From positions 28,076 through 92,075 of the forward strand of contig NZ_RCZP01000021.1 of NCBI RefSeq assembly GCF_006438825.1: 64,000 nucleotides of DNA, read 5' to 3'. The notes under the pieces were generated by a model. The model searched no databases. It was not told the origin of the DNA and saw only the letters and a list, made by a program, of their open reading frames with translations. Shown in pieces: positions 18,280 through 27,030 of this stretch. Position numbers and translations under genes: made by a program. Position 1 is the first letter of the stretch. Every line of letters starts with the position of its first letter. Origin of the DNA: Muricoccus nepalensis. GTDB taxonomy: Bacteria; Pseudomonadota; Alphaproteobacteria; Acetobacterales; Acetobacteraceae.

Positions 18280-19565
18280 ACGACATCAAGCGGCCCGGTC
18301 AGGGGCCAATCGGCCGGCGCGGCATGCTGCGCGCGACGGCGGGCCTGGGCCTGGCCGGCGCGGCGACGCGTCTGGCCGCCCCCGCCGTTCACGCGCAGGA
18401 GCCGGTGGTGCTGCGCTACCTCGGCACCGCCGTGAACCAGAGCGCCGAGATCGCCACGAAGGCGAAGCAGGACCTGGGCATCACCATCGAGTACATCCCG
18501 GTCACGACCGACGACGTGATCCGTCGGGCGGTGACGCAGCCCAACACCTTCGATCTGCTGGACATGGAGTACTTCTCCACCAAGCGCGTTGCCCCCTCGG
18601 GCAACCTGCAGGGGATCGAGGCGCGGCGGATCAAGCTGTTCGACAAGATCACGCCGGTCTTTACCCGCGGCGTCACCGCCGGCGGCAAGACCCTCGGCGA
18701 CCAGGGCACCGCGCCGAAGAAGGTGCAGTTCCTGACGGGCCGCAACAGCAAGGAGTTCGCGACCTCCCCCACCGAGTGGATGTCGCTCATCCCCACCACC
18801 TACAACGCGGACACGCTGGGCATCCGCCCTGACCTGATCGGCCGGCCGATCGAGAGCTGGGCGGAGCTGCTGAACCCGCAGTTCAAGGGCAAGGCCTCGA
18901 TCCTCAACATCCCCTCCATCGGCATCATGGACGCGGCGATGGTGATGGAGGCGACCGGGCAGTATAAGTACCCGGACAAGGGCAACATGACGCGGGCCGA
19001 GATCGACCGCACCATGGCAATGCTGACGGAGGCGAAGAAGGCCGGCCAGTTCCGCGCCTTCTGGTCCGACTTCAACGAGAGCGTGAACCTGATGGCCTCC
19101 GGCGAGACGGTCATCCAGTCCATGTGGTCCCCGGCCGTGACGAAGGTGCGCAGTCAGGGCGTCCAGTGCATCTACCAGCCCCTCAAGGAGGGCTACCGCG
19201 CCTGGGCGACCGGCTTCGGCATGCCGCGCACGCTGGAGGGCCGCAAGCTCGACGGTGCCTACGAATTCATCAACTGGTTCCTCTCGGGCTGGGCGGGCGC
19301 CTTCCTGAACCGCCAGGGATACTACTCCGCGGTGCTGGAGACGGCCCAGGCCAACATGGAGCCCTACGAGTGGGCCTACTGGATGGAGGGCAAGCCGGCC
19401 GCGCAGGACATCAAGGCGCCGGACGGCTCGCTGCTCGAGAAGGCCGGCACGGTGCGCGACGGCGGCTCCTACGAGGAGCGGATGGGGCGCGTGGCCTGCT
19501 GGAACGCGGTAATGGACGAGAACACCTATCTCATCCGCAAGTGGAACGAGTTCATCGCGGCGTGA
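18276..19565 (+). CDS. ABC transporter substrate-binding protein (PotD/spermidine-putrescine type)
   Basis: 429 residues starting at the ATG that overlaps the ATPase stop. A twin-Arg-like signal GRRGMLRATAGLGLAGAA and cleavage site near VHAQ (about 42) indicate export, possibly folded through Tat. The mature part is a family 1/8 extracellular binding protein rich in Trp and Tyr near residues 250-380, including SGWAGAFLNRQGYYSAVL. It delivers ligand to the two permeases encoded next. It is longer than E. coli PotD and the ligand-binding residues are not recognisable as spermidine-specific, so substrate is unknown. Confidence 0.88.
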
Positions 19566-20491
19566 TGGATGGGGCGGGGCGCGTGTCCGGGGTGAAGGTC
19601 GGGGACGCGCGCCCGGTGCGGCGCGGGCGGGGCGCGGCCTATTGGCAGGCGGCGCCCTTCGCCCTCCTGTTCCTCCTCTTCTTCATCGTGCCGCTGGTGC
19701 TGACCGTCGCCGTCTCCTTCTGGCGCTTCGACGACTACGTGCTGACGCCCGAGCTCAACCTCGACGCCTACCGCGAGATGTTCGAGGGCTGCATCGACCG
19801 GCTGCCCTCGCTCTGCGTGACCTTTGCGACCTATCTCTCGACCCTTCGCTTCGCGCTGATGGCCTGGGCGGTGACCCTCGTGCTCGGCTTCGCCATCGCC
19901 TACTTCCTTGCCTTCCACGTGCGCAGCGTGCCCATGCAGATGGCGCTCTTCCTGCTGTGCACCGTGCCGTTCTGGACCTCCAACATCATCCGCATGGTGG
20001 CCTGGGTGCCGCTGCTCGGGCGGAACGGGCTCGTGAACCAGGCTTTGCAGGGTGTGGGCGCGACGGACGCGCCGCTGGACTGGCTGCTCTATTCGGAGTT
20101 CTCGGTCGTGCTCGCCTTCGTGCACCTCTACACGCTGTTCATGATGGTGCCGATCTTCAACTCCATGGCCCGGATCGACCGGTCCCTGCTCGAGGCGGCG
20201 CGCGATGCCGGGGCCTCGAGCTGGCAGACGCTGTGGAACGTGGTGATCCCGCTCTGCAAGCCCGGCATCGTCATCGGCTCGATCTTCGTGCTGACCATCG
20301 TGATGGGCGACTTCGTGACGGTGGGCATCATGGGCGGGCAGCAGATCGCCTCCATCGGCAAGGTGATCCAGGTGCAGATGAGCTACCTCCAGTTCCCCGT
20401 CGCCGCCGCCAACGCGGTGGTGCTGCTCGGCATCGTGCTGCTGATGATCTGGGCGCTGACGAAGCTGGTCGACATCCGGCGGGAGCTGTGA
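19565..20491 (+). CDS. ABC transporter permease 1 (PotB-like)
   Basis: 308 residues with six hydrophobic helices. The cytoplasmic EAA loop reads SLLEAARDAGASSWQTLWNVVIPLCKPGI, the docking site for the ATPase. The ATG at 19565 shares one base with the stop of the binding-protein gene (TGATG), so translation is coupled. The first 25 residues are basic, fitting a cytoplasmic N-terminus. It forms the membrane channel together with the next gene product, as PotB and PotC do. The tail of the gene again overlaps the next start by one base. Confidence 0.92.
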   Translation: MDGAGRVSGVKVGDARPVRRGRGAAYWQAAPFALLFLLFFIVPLVLTVAVSFWRFDDYVLTPELNLDAYREMFEGCIDRLPSLCVTFATYLSTLRFALMAWAVTLVLGFAIAYFLAFHVRSVPMQMALFLLCTVPFWTSNIIRMVAWVPLLGRNGLVNQALQGVGATDAPLDWLLYSEFSVVLAFVHLYTLFMMVPIFNSMARIDRSLLEAARDAGASSWQTLWNVVIPLCKPGIVIGSIFVLTIVMGDFVTVGIMGGQQIASIGKVIQVQMSYLQFPVAAANAVVLLGIVLLMIWALTKLVDIRREL

Positions 20492-21378
20492 TGAACCGCG
20501 ACGGCGACCGCCGCCCGCCCGCCTTCTGGTGGCTCGCGGCCCTGTTCAGCCTTTTCGTCCTCTTCCTCTACGGGCCAATCCTCGCGATCGTCGTGCTCAG
20601 CTTCCAGGGACCCTCGGGCGGGCTCACCTTCCCGATGAACGGCGTCTCGACCTTCTGGTTCTCCAAGCTCTGGCAGGGCGTGGGCGTCGTGGACATCTGG
20701 GCGGCCTTCGGGCGCTCGCTCCGGCTCGGCGCGGTGGTGATGCTGCTGACGGTGCTGCTGGCGCTGCCGGCCGGGCTTGCCTTCCGCAAGCGCTTCGTCG
20801 GGCAGGGCGCCCTGTTCTACGTCGCGGTGGCAAGCCTGATCGTGCCCTCGATCGTGGTCAGCCTCGGCATCGGCCTCGAGTTCCGCATCATCGACGACGC
20901 CGTGAAGGCGCTGGCGGAGGGCACGGGATGGGGCTTCCTGCGGGGCTACGAGACCGCGGCCGGGCTCTACACCTCGGCGCTCGGCGCGCACCTGACCTGG
21001 ACGCTGCCCTTCGGGCTGCTGATCCTCTTCGCCGTCTTCAACCGCTTCAACCCCGCCTACGAGGAGGCGGCGCGCGACCTCGGCGCAACGCCCGGGCGGA
21101 CGCTGCGCCACGTCGTGCTGCCGATCATCGCACCCTCCCTCGTCGGCGTCGCGCTCTTCGGCTTCACCCTTTCCTGGGATGAGGTGGCGCGCACCAGCCA
21201 GGCGATCGGCGGCCGCAACACCCTGCCGCTGGAGCTGCAAGGGCTGACGACGACGGTGACGACGCCCGAGATCTACGCGCTCGGCACGGTCACCACGGGG
21301 CTGTCGCTCGCGGTGATCGGCGTCGCGCTCGCCGGCGTGATGATCCTGCGCCGGAGGAGGGCCGCGGCCTCGCGCTGA
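20491..21378 (+). CDS. ABC transporter permease 2 (PotC-like)
   Basis: 295 residues with six hydrophobic helices and the EAA loop AYEEAARDLGATPGRTLRHVVLPIIAPSL. It ends with a short basic tail (RRRRAAASR), typical of a cytoplasmic C-terminus. ATG 20491 overlaps the previous TGA by one base. Together with the preceding three genes it completes a four-part importer in the order ATPase, binding protein, permease, permease. The operon ends here; the next gene is convergent after a gap that holds several hairpins. Confidence 0.92.
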   Translation: MNRDGDRRPPAFWWLAALFSLFVLFLYGPILAIVVLSFQGPSGGLTFPMNGVSTFWFSKLWQGVGVVDIWAAFGRSLRLGAVVMLLTVLLALPAGLAFRKRFVGQGALFYVAVASLIVPSIVVSLGIGLEFRIIDDAVKALAEGTGWGFLRGYETAAGLYTSALGAHLTWTLPFGLLILFAVFNRFNPAYEEAARDLGATPGRTLRHVVLPIIAPSLVGVALFGFTLSWDEVARTSQAIGGRNTLPLELQGLTTTVTTPEIYALGTVTTGLSLAVIGVALAGVMILRRRRAAASR

Positions 21379-21444
21379 GGGCGCGGCGCGCTACTCCGCG
21401 GCGCGCGGCGGCCGAGGGTTCGACCGAGCGCCTCCGTCAGCCCT

Positions 21445-21534
21445 CCTGGCGCGCCAGGCGACGTGCCTGTCGGGACCGGCGGGCGTGCACCCGAACACCG
21501 GGGGTGCTGAGCGCCAGCGCTGCCGAACCCGGCA
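21445..21534. terminator. Hairpin cluster between convergent genes
   Basis: The 220-base gap between the ABC permease and the maleylacetate reductase holds a perfect palindrome CCTGGCGCGCCAGG (21445-21458), a stem GCACCC/GGGTGC (21487-21492 and 21502-21507) and a stem TGCCG/CGGCA with a four-base loop (21521-21534). There is no T-run. The position suggests transcription ends in both directions, but this is weak evidence. Confidence 0.35.
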
Positions 21535-21598
21535 GGACCATGGCCAACAGCCAGCGCGTCCGTCTCGGTCATCCTGCTTTCTCGCCCCCCGCGGGCCG

Positions 21599-22660
21599 TC
21601 ATCCCGCCGGGCGCCTCCCGTGCCAGGCGTCGTCCAGCAGGGCGCGGATGGCGGGGCGCTCCACCGGGCGGGGGTTCCAGTAGGGGTTGGCGGTGGCGAG
21701 GTCGGCGGCGCGGTCCAGCCCGTCCTCGGGCATGCCGAGCTCGCGCAGGGACAGCGGCGCGCCGAGCGAGGCGGCGAGGTCGAAGAGGCCGGTCGCTGCC
21801 TCCGGCGCGCCGAGCGCTCGGGCGACGCACGCCATCGCCTCGGGCGCGGCCGGGGCGTTAAAGGCGGCGGCGTGGGGCAGCACCACCGTGTGGGTCTGGG
21901 CGTGCGGCAGGTCGAAGGAACCGCCGAGCGTGTGGCAGAGCTTGTGGTGCAGCGACATGCCGACGGTGCCGAGGCAGACCCCGCAGGCCCAGGCGCCGAA
22001 GAGCGCGTCCGAGCGCGCCTCGCGGTCGCCGGGATCGGCCACGATTCGCGGCAGGGCACGGGCAAGGGCCGCGATGCCCTGCTCCGCCAGCGCCGCGGTG
22101 ACGGGATTGCCGTCGCGCGCGTAGAGCGCCTCCACGGAATGCGCGATGGCGTTCATGCCGGACGTCGCGGAGAGCGCGGGCGGCAGGCTGAGCGTGAGGT
22201 CCACGTCGTAGAGGATGACCTCGGGCAGGACCTTCAGCGTGCGCTGCGTCGTCTTCCGCCCGCCCTCGGTCTCGCCGAGGATCGGCGTCGCCTCCGAGCC
22301 CGCGTAGGTGGTGGGGATGGCGATCTGCGGCAGGTCGGTGCGCAGCGCGATAGCCTTGCCGAGCCCGGTGGTGGAGCCGCCGCCCAGCGCCACCGTGCAG
22401 TCGGCGCCGGTCGCGCGCAGCGCCTCCATCGCGCGCGCCGTCACCTCCACCGGCGTGTGCATCGCGGCCTCCGCGAAGACCCCCGCCGAGAGAGGGCCGA
22501 GGCGGGCCGCGAGGGCCTCGGCCATGCCGCGCTGCTCGGGGGTGGAGAGCACGAGGGCGCGCCGGCAGCCGAGGGCCTCCACCTCCTCGCCGAGCCGGGC
22601 GAGGGTGCCGGCGCCGAAGATCACGCGCGCGGGCAGCGCCTCGTAGGTGAAGGGTCCCAT
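21599..22660 (-). CDS. Maleylacetate reductase-like iron-containing alcohol dehydrogenase
   Basis: 353 residues. The N-terminus MGPFTYEALPARVIFGAG matches maleylacetate reductases, which reduce maleylacetate to 3-oxoadipate at the end of hydroxyquinol and chlorocatechol routes. The nucleotide loop GGGSTTGLGKA is near 95 and the family-III alcohol dehydrogenase motif SLHHKLCHTLGGSFDLPHAQTH near 240 carries the His residues that hold the metal in relatives. The ATG at 22660 is chosen because homologues begin here. It is divergent from a flavin monooxygenase, a common pairing in aromatic catabolism. An intradiol dioxygenase that could feed it lies about 10 kb away at 32628. Confidence 0.88.
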   Translation of the reverse strand: MGPFTYEALPARVIFGAGTLARLGEEVEALGCRRALVLSTPEQRGMAEALAARLGPLSAGVFAEAAMHTPVEVTARAMEALRATGADCTVALGGGSTTGLGKAIALRTDLPQIAIPTTYAGSEATPILGETEGGRKTTQRTLKVLPEVILYDVDLTLSLPPALSATSGMNAIAHSVEALYARDGNPVTAALAEQGIAALARALPRIVADPGDREARSDALFGAWACGVCLGTVGMSLHHKLCHTLGGSFDLPHAQTHTVVLPHAAAFNAPAAPEAMACVARALGAPEAATGLFDLAASLGAPLSLRELGMPEDGLDRAADLATANPYWNPRPVERPAIRALLDDAWHGRRPAG

Positions 22661-22740
22661 CCTCGTCGTCTCCCCGGTGCTCTCGCCCGGCCGGTTCCCG
22701 GCCCGTCCGCGGCGGGGGATCATCGCGCCGCCGCGGCCGG

Positions 22741-22767
22741 GTTGCCAGAGGGGGCGCCCCGTTGCCA
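22741..22767 (+). promoter_or_regulatory. Direct repeat GTTGCCA in a divergent promoter region
   Basis: GTTGCCA occurs at 22741-22747 and again at 22761-22767, 20 bases apart (about two helical turns), in the 200-base gap between the maleylacetate reductase and flavin monooxygenase genes. Each copy is followed by purines and GG. This spacing would place both on the same DNA face, as for an activator, but no regulator gene is adjacent. Confidence 0.3.
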
Positions 22768-22858
22768 AGGCGCCGCGACTGGGGAAGGCTGGCCGCGAGG
22801 CGGCGCGGACCACCGGGGCCGGGAGACGCCACGGCGGCCGCACCGATCGGAGACCGAC

Positions 22859-24175
22859 ATGCCCCGTCCCTTCCATCTCGGCTGGTTCCTGCAGGGATCG
22901 AGCGTCCAGGCCTGGGGCGAGCCGTGGACGGGCGCGATCGGGCGGGACTGGATGCGGCCCGACCTCTTCACCGACATGGCCCGCGCGCTGGAGCGCGCGT
23001 GCTTCGACTACATCCTCGTCGAGGACAGCTCCTATGTCGGGGAGGCCTATGGCGGCTCGCGCGAGATCTATCTCCGCCACGGCCTCTCCGTGCCGCGGCA
23101 GGACCCCTCCATCGTGGCCACGCTGCTCTTCGCGGCGACGCAGCGGATCGGCGTCGCGACGACGCTCGCGACCTTCACCCACCACCCCTACCTTCTCGCG
23201 CGCATCATGGCGACGCTCGACCAGGTCTCCGCCGGGCGGGCCGGCTGGAACATGGTGACCGGCAGCAGCGACATGGCCGCCCGCAACCTCGGTCTGGACG
23301 GGCTGCCCGAGCATGACCTGCGCTACGACATGGCCGACGAGTACATGGCCTGCGTGAACGCGCTGTGGGATTCCTGGGAACCGGGCGCCATCCTGGCCGA
23401 CACGGAGAGCGGCGTGCTGGTGGACCACGAGAAGGTCCACAGCGTCGACTTCAAGGGCCGTTGGTACAGCTCCCGCGGGCCGCTCAATTCCGGCCCCTGC
23501 ATGCAGGGGCGGCCGGTGATCGCGCAGGCCGGCGGGTCACCGCGCGGGCGGCGCTTCGCGGCGACGCACGGCGAGACCGTGGTGGCGAATCCCAAGGGAA
23601 TCGCCGCGATGAAGGCCTACCGCGACGACATCCGCGCCCTTGCGGCGGCGGCGGGGCGCGACCCTGACAGCATCAAGGTCCTGTTCCTCGTGAACCCCAT
23701 CATCGGCGAGAGCGCGGAGCACGCGGAGATGCGCCGCCTGGAGCGGATCGCCGCCGCCGATCGCCGCATCGCGCAGCGGCTCGCGCATTTCAGCAAGGTG
23801 ACGAACATCGATTTCTCGGGCTTCGACCTCGACCAGCCGATCGACGAGGGACTGCGCACCAACGGCCACCAGCAGAACCTCGACACCCTCAAGAGGATGG
23901 GCGCGGGCGGCAAGACGCTGCGCCAGGCCTTCACCGAGTACAGCGGCACGGGGCTCTCGGTCGACCTCTGCGGCACGGTGGACGCGGTGGCCGGGCAGAT
24001 GGCGGAGGCGATGCAGGAGATCGGCGGCGACGGCTTCCTCTTCTCCATGGGCGATGTCAGCCGCCGCGTGGTGGCGGAGGTGGCGGACGGGCTCGTGCCG
24101 GCCCTCCAGGCGCGGGGCCTCGTGCGGCGTGCCTACGCGCACGCGACCTTCCGCGAGAACCTGCTGGAGTTCTGA
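22859..24175 (+). CDS. LLM-class flavin-dependent monooxygenase (NtaA/SnaA/DszA family)
   Basis: 438 residues of a bacterial luciferase-like TIM barrel, close in length to NtaA, SnaA and DszA monooxygenases, which use FMNH2 from a separate reductase to cleave or hydroxylate amines, aromatics or sulfur heterocycles. The signatures GRAGWNMVTGSSDMAARNLGLD near 123 and VIAQAGGSPRGRRFAATHGE near 220 are those of this subgroup. The ATG at 22859 aligns with homologues. No flavin reductase gene is nearby. Divergence from a maleylacetate reductase hints at an aromatic or heterocyclic substrate, but the phosphatase downstream does not support a common pathway. Confidence 0.9.
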   Translation: MPRPFHLGWFLQGSSVQAWGEPWTGAIGRDWMRPDLFTDMARALERACFDYILVEDSSYVGEAYGGSREIYLRHGLSVPRQDPSIVATLLFAATQRIGVATTLATFTHHPYLLARIMATLDQVSAGRAGWNMVTGSSDMAARNLGLDGLPEHDLRYDMADEYMACVNALWDSWEPGAILADTESGVLVDHEKVHSVDFKGRWYSSRGPLNSGPCMQGRPVIAQAGGSPRGRRFAATHGETVVANPKGIAAMKAYRDDIRALAAAAGRDPDSIKVLFLVNPIIGESAEHAEMRRLERIAAADRRIAQRLAHFSKVTNIDFSGFDLDQPIDEGLRTNGHQQNLDTLKRMGAGGKTLRQAFTEYSGTGLSVDLCGTVDAVAGQMAEAMQEIGGDGFLFSMGDVSRRVVAEVADGLVPALQARGLVRRAYAHATFRENLLEF

Positions 24176-24195
24176 CCGATGGCAAGGCGCGCCGC

Positions 24196-25722
24196 ATGAC
24201 CCTCCTCCTGCCCCGCCGCGGCGTGCTGCGGGCCGGCCTGGCCGCGCCCGGCCTCGCGCTGCTCGGCCATCTTCCGGCGCGGGCGGCGGAGGATCCCTTC
24301 GCCCTCAGCGTGGCCTCCGGCGAGCCCAGGCCGGACTCGGTGGTGCTCTGGACGCGGCTGGCGACGCGCTGGCAGGGCGGCGGCATGGGCGAGGCACCCG
24401 TGCCGGTGGACTGGGTCGTGGCGCGGGACGAGGGGCTGCGCGACGTGGTGCGCCGCGGCCGAGCGGTGGCGGTGGCGGAGGACGCGCATTCCGTCCACGC
24501 CGAGGTCTTCGGGCTGGAGCCGGACCGGCCCTATTGGTACCGCTTCACCGCCCTCGGCGCCGTGACGGAGACGGCGCGCACGCGCACGGCGCCGCGGCCG
24601 GGCACCCTGCCGGCGCGGCTGCGCCTCGCGGTCGCGTCCTGCCAGCAATACGAGCAGGGCTACTACGCCGCCTACCGCCACATGCTCGCGGAGGATCCCG
24701 ACCTCGTCGTCTTCCTCGGGGACTACATCTACGAGGCCTCCTGGGGGCGCAACCTCGTCCGCAGCCACGAGGGGCCGGGCGCGCGGGACCTGGCGGGCTA
24801 CCGGGACCGCTACGCCCTCTACAAGACCGACCCCGACCTGCAGGCGATGCACCGCGCCTGCCCCTGGCTCGTCACCTGGGACGACCACGAGGTGAGCAAC
24901 GACTACGCGGCCGACCGCGGCGAGGCGGAGGAGGGCGAGGCGTTCCTCGCGCGCCGGGCCGCGGCCTACAAGGCCTTCTGGGAGCACATGCCGCTCCCGG
25001 CCTCGGCGCGCCCGGACGGCCCCTTCGCGCGGATCTACCGGCGCGCGGGTTTCGGCGACCTCGCGGGGTTCCATCTCCTCGACGACCGGCAGCACCGCGC
25101 CTACCAGGCCTGCCAGCGCCCGGGGCGCGGGGGCGGCGGCTACGTCTCGCGCGAGGCCTGCGCGGAGCTGGACGACCCCTCGCGCTCCATGCTCGGGCAA
25201 GCGCAGGAATCCTGGCTGCGGGACGGGTTGCGCGAGGCGCGGGCGCGCTGGACGATCCTCGCGCAGCAGACCCGCATGGCGCGGCTCGGCACGGCGCGCA
25301 CGCCCGTGACCTACTGGACGGACGGGTGGGACGGCTATCCCGCCGCGCGCGCCCGGCTGCTGGAGGAGCTGGCTGCGAGCGGCGCGCCGAATCCGCTCGT
25401 GATCGGCGGCGACATCCACGCGAACCTCGTCGCGGAGCTTCGGCCCGACTTCGACCGGCCGGAGGCGCCGGCGGTGGCGGTGGAGTTCACGGGCACCTCC
25501 ATCACCAGCCAGGGACGGGCCTACCGCGAGACCTACGCGGCGGACCCGCACATCGCCTACGCGAATGGCAGCGCGCGCGGGTACCTCCTGATGACGTTGA
25601 CGCCGGGCACGGCGACCACCGACCTGCGCGTCATCGGCGACGCCCGCGACCGCGACACGGGCATCGCCACGCAGCGGCGCTTCGTGGTGGAGGCCGGGCG
25701 CTCCGCCCTCCACCCGGGATAG
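24196..25722 (+). CDS. phoD: Alkaline phosphatase D (PhoD), Tat-exported
   Basis: 508 residues. The signal LLPRRGVLRAGLAAPGLALL carries a twin-Arg motif and ends near ARAA (about 31), so the enzyme is exported folded. PhoD metal-site segments are visible: GDYIYE at 175-180, WDDHEVSNDY at 228-237 and GGDIH with D406 and H408. PhoD enzymes are Ca/Fe-dependent phosphodi- and monoesterases induced by phosphate starvation. I see no clear Pho box in the 20 bases before it, so it may be read from the monooxygenase promoter. Its stop codon touches the stop of the convergent Bug gene with no base between. Confidence 0.93.
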   Translation: MTLLLPRRGVLRAGLAAPGLALLGHLPARAAEDPFALSVASGEPRPDSVVLWTRLATRWQGGGMGEAPVPVDWVVARDEGLRDVVRRGRAVAVAEDAHSVHAEVFGLEPDRPYWYRFTALGAVTETARTRTAPRPGTLPARLRLAVASCQQYEQGYYAAYRHMLAEDPDLVVFLGDYIYEASWGRNLVRSHEGPGARDLAGYRDRYALYKTDPDLQAMHRACPWLVTWDDHEVSNDYAADRGEAEEGEAFLARRAAAYKAFWEHMPLPASARPDGPFARIYRRAGFGDLAGFHLLDDRQHRAYQACQRPGRGGGGYVSREACAELDDPSRSMLGQAQESWLRDGLREARARWTILAQQTRMARLGTARTPVTYWTDGWDGYPAARARLLEELAASGAPNPLVIGGDIHANLVAELRPDFDRPEAPAVAVEFTGTSITSQGRAYRETYAADPHIAYANGSARGYLLMTLTPGTATTDLRVIGDARDRDTGIATQRRFVVEAGRSALHPG

Positions 25723-26733
25723 TCAGGTCGCGGTGATGTTGTTCGCGCGCACCACCTCGCCCCAGAGGGCGTGGTCGCGGCGGACCATGGCGGCGAACTC
25801 CTCCGTCGTGCCGCTGCCGGGCTCGTCGCCCTGGGTGGTGATGCGCTCGCGCAGCGTCGCGTCCTGCAGCGCCGTGTTCTGCGCGGCGTAGACCTTGCGG
25901 ATGATGTCGTCGGGCGTGCCCTTGGGGGCGAAGAGGCCGATCCAGGCGGTGAAGGTGAAGTCGTTCAGCCCCTGCTCGGCGGAGGTCGCGACGTCCGGGA
26001 AGGCGGGGGAGCGGTTGGCGCCGGTGACGAGGATGGCGCGGAGCTGCCCGGCCTTCACGAAGGGCGCCATAACGGAGGCGCCGTCGAACATCGCGCTGAA
26101 GCGGTTCGCGATGAAGTCCTGGATGGCGGGGCCACTGCCGCGGTAGGGCACGCTCTCCATCGTCGGGCTGCCGATGCGGCTGCGGAACAGCTCCATCGCG
26201 CAGTGGGAGAGGCTGCCGGCGGCGGCCGTGCCGTAGTTGATCCCGCCGCGCTGCGCCTTCACCCAGGCGGCGAATTCCTGGACGTTGGTGGCGGGCACCG
26301 AGGGGTGCACGCAGAGGACCATGGAGCTCTGCAGGGACAGCCCGATCGGCACCATGTCGAGCGGGTTGATGGTCATGTTCGGGAAGGTGTGCGGGTTGAT
26401 CGCCATCGGGCTCGAGTTGCCCGCGAGCAGCGTGTAGCCGTCCGGCCGCGCGCGCATCACCGCCTCGGTGCCGAGGTTGCCGCCGGCGCCGCCGCGGTTC
26501 TCGATCACCACGGTCTGGCCGAGCGCGGTGCCCAGGCCGGGCTGCACCATGCGGGCCGCGAAGTCAGTCTGCCCGCCCGGCGGGAAGCCGACGACGAGGG
26601 TGATGGGGCGGCTGGGCCAGGGCGCCTGGGCGCGGGCGGCGATGGGAAGGGCGAGGCCCGCGCCCAGGCCCAGGCCGGCGCCAAGGGCGAGCCGGCGGGA
26701 GAGCGGGCGCGCCGCGGGGTTGTCAGGGCTCAT
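25723..26733 (-). CDS. Bug-family substrate-binding protein 3, beside the hexonate operon
   Basis: 336 residues from the ATG at 26733, chosen over a longer TTG start at 26823 because GGGAAGGAAA lies at the right distance and the longer start would fall inside an operator. The signal has a twin-Arg-like SRRLALG and ends near ARAQA. The mature start WPSRPITLVVGFPPGGQTDFAAR is the Bug signature, with NRGGAGGNLGTEA and SVPYRGSGPAIQD as ligand loops. It is divergent from a sugar-acid operon and both promoters carry the same palindrome, so its ligand is plausibly the acid that operon degrades. This is inference. Confidence 0.93.
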   Translation of the reverse strand: MSPDNPAARPLSRRLALGAGLGLGAGLALPIAARAQAPWPSRPITLVVGFPPGGQTDFAARMVQPGLGTALGQTVVIENRGGAGGNLGTEAVMRARPDGYTLLAGNSSPMAINPHTFPNMTINPLDMVPIGLSLQSSMVLCVHPSVPATNVQEFAAWVKAQRGGINYGTAAAGSLSHCAMELFRSRIGSPTMESVPYRGSGPAIQDFIANRFSAMFDGASVMAPFVKAGQLRAILVTGANRSPAFPDVATSAEQGLNDFTFTAWIGLFAPKGTPDDIIRKVYAAQNTALQDATLRERITTQGDEPGSGTTEEFAAMVRRDHALWGEVVRANNITAT

Positions 26734-26801
26734 CTCGTGGTTTCCTTCCCTCGCGCGCGGCCGTCGCGCGCCTGCCAGCCGGGGCTGGACTTCCTGGCAG
26801 A

Positions 26802-26830
26802 ACGGTAATTTGGATCGATCCAATGGGCAA
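26802..26830 (-). promoter_or_regulatory. Promoter and LacI-type operator of Bug gene 3
   Basis: On the minus strand, -35 TTGCCC (26830-26825) and -10 TACCGT (26807-26802) are 17 bases apart. The spacer holds the perfect 14-base palindrome TTGGATCGATCCAA (26810-26823), a typical LacI-family operator. Its placement between the boxes would block polymerase. A LacI-family gene lies in the divergent operon. Confidence 0.7.
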
Positions 26831-26956
26831 GGCTCGTGTCGGAGGAATCATGCCGCGGCGCCTCGTTGCAGGAAGCGCCCTGTTGCTCGTGTAACCGGCC
26901 CACGGTGCCGCGGCGCCGGCGTGGCCGCTCGGCGCCTTTTCCCGGCGGTGGGTGCC

Positions 26957-26985
26957 TTTCGCTGGATCGATCCAACCGTTAGCAT
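26957..26985 (+). promoter_or_regulatory. Promoter and LacI-type operator of the hexonate operon
   Basis: A weak -35 (TTTCGC, 26957-26962) and a -10 TAGCAT (26980-26985) are 17 bases apart. The spacer contains TGGATCGATCCA (26963-26974), the same palindrome as in the opposite promoter 152 bases away, and again fills the space between the boxes. This supports joint control of both transcripts by the LacI protein encoded at 28807. Confidence 0.65.
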
Positions 26986-27030
26986 GGCGGCGGGCGCAGG
27001 AAGCAGCCCGCGGAAGCAAGGGGAGTCGTC

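Noticed and set aside
25723..26823. Longer N-terminus for Bug protein 3 from TTG 26823
   Set aside because: It would place the start codon inside the operator palindrome and add a charged leader before the signal peptide; ATG 26733 has a good ribosome site.
26810..26975. DNA looping between the two LacI palindromes
   Set aside because: Their centres are 152 bases apart, about 14.5 helical turns, so they face opposite sides; simple local repression explains the layout better.
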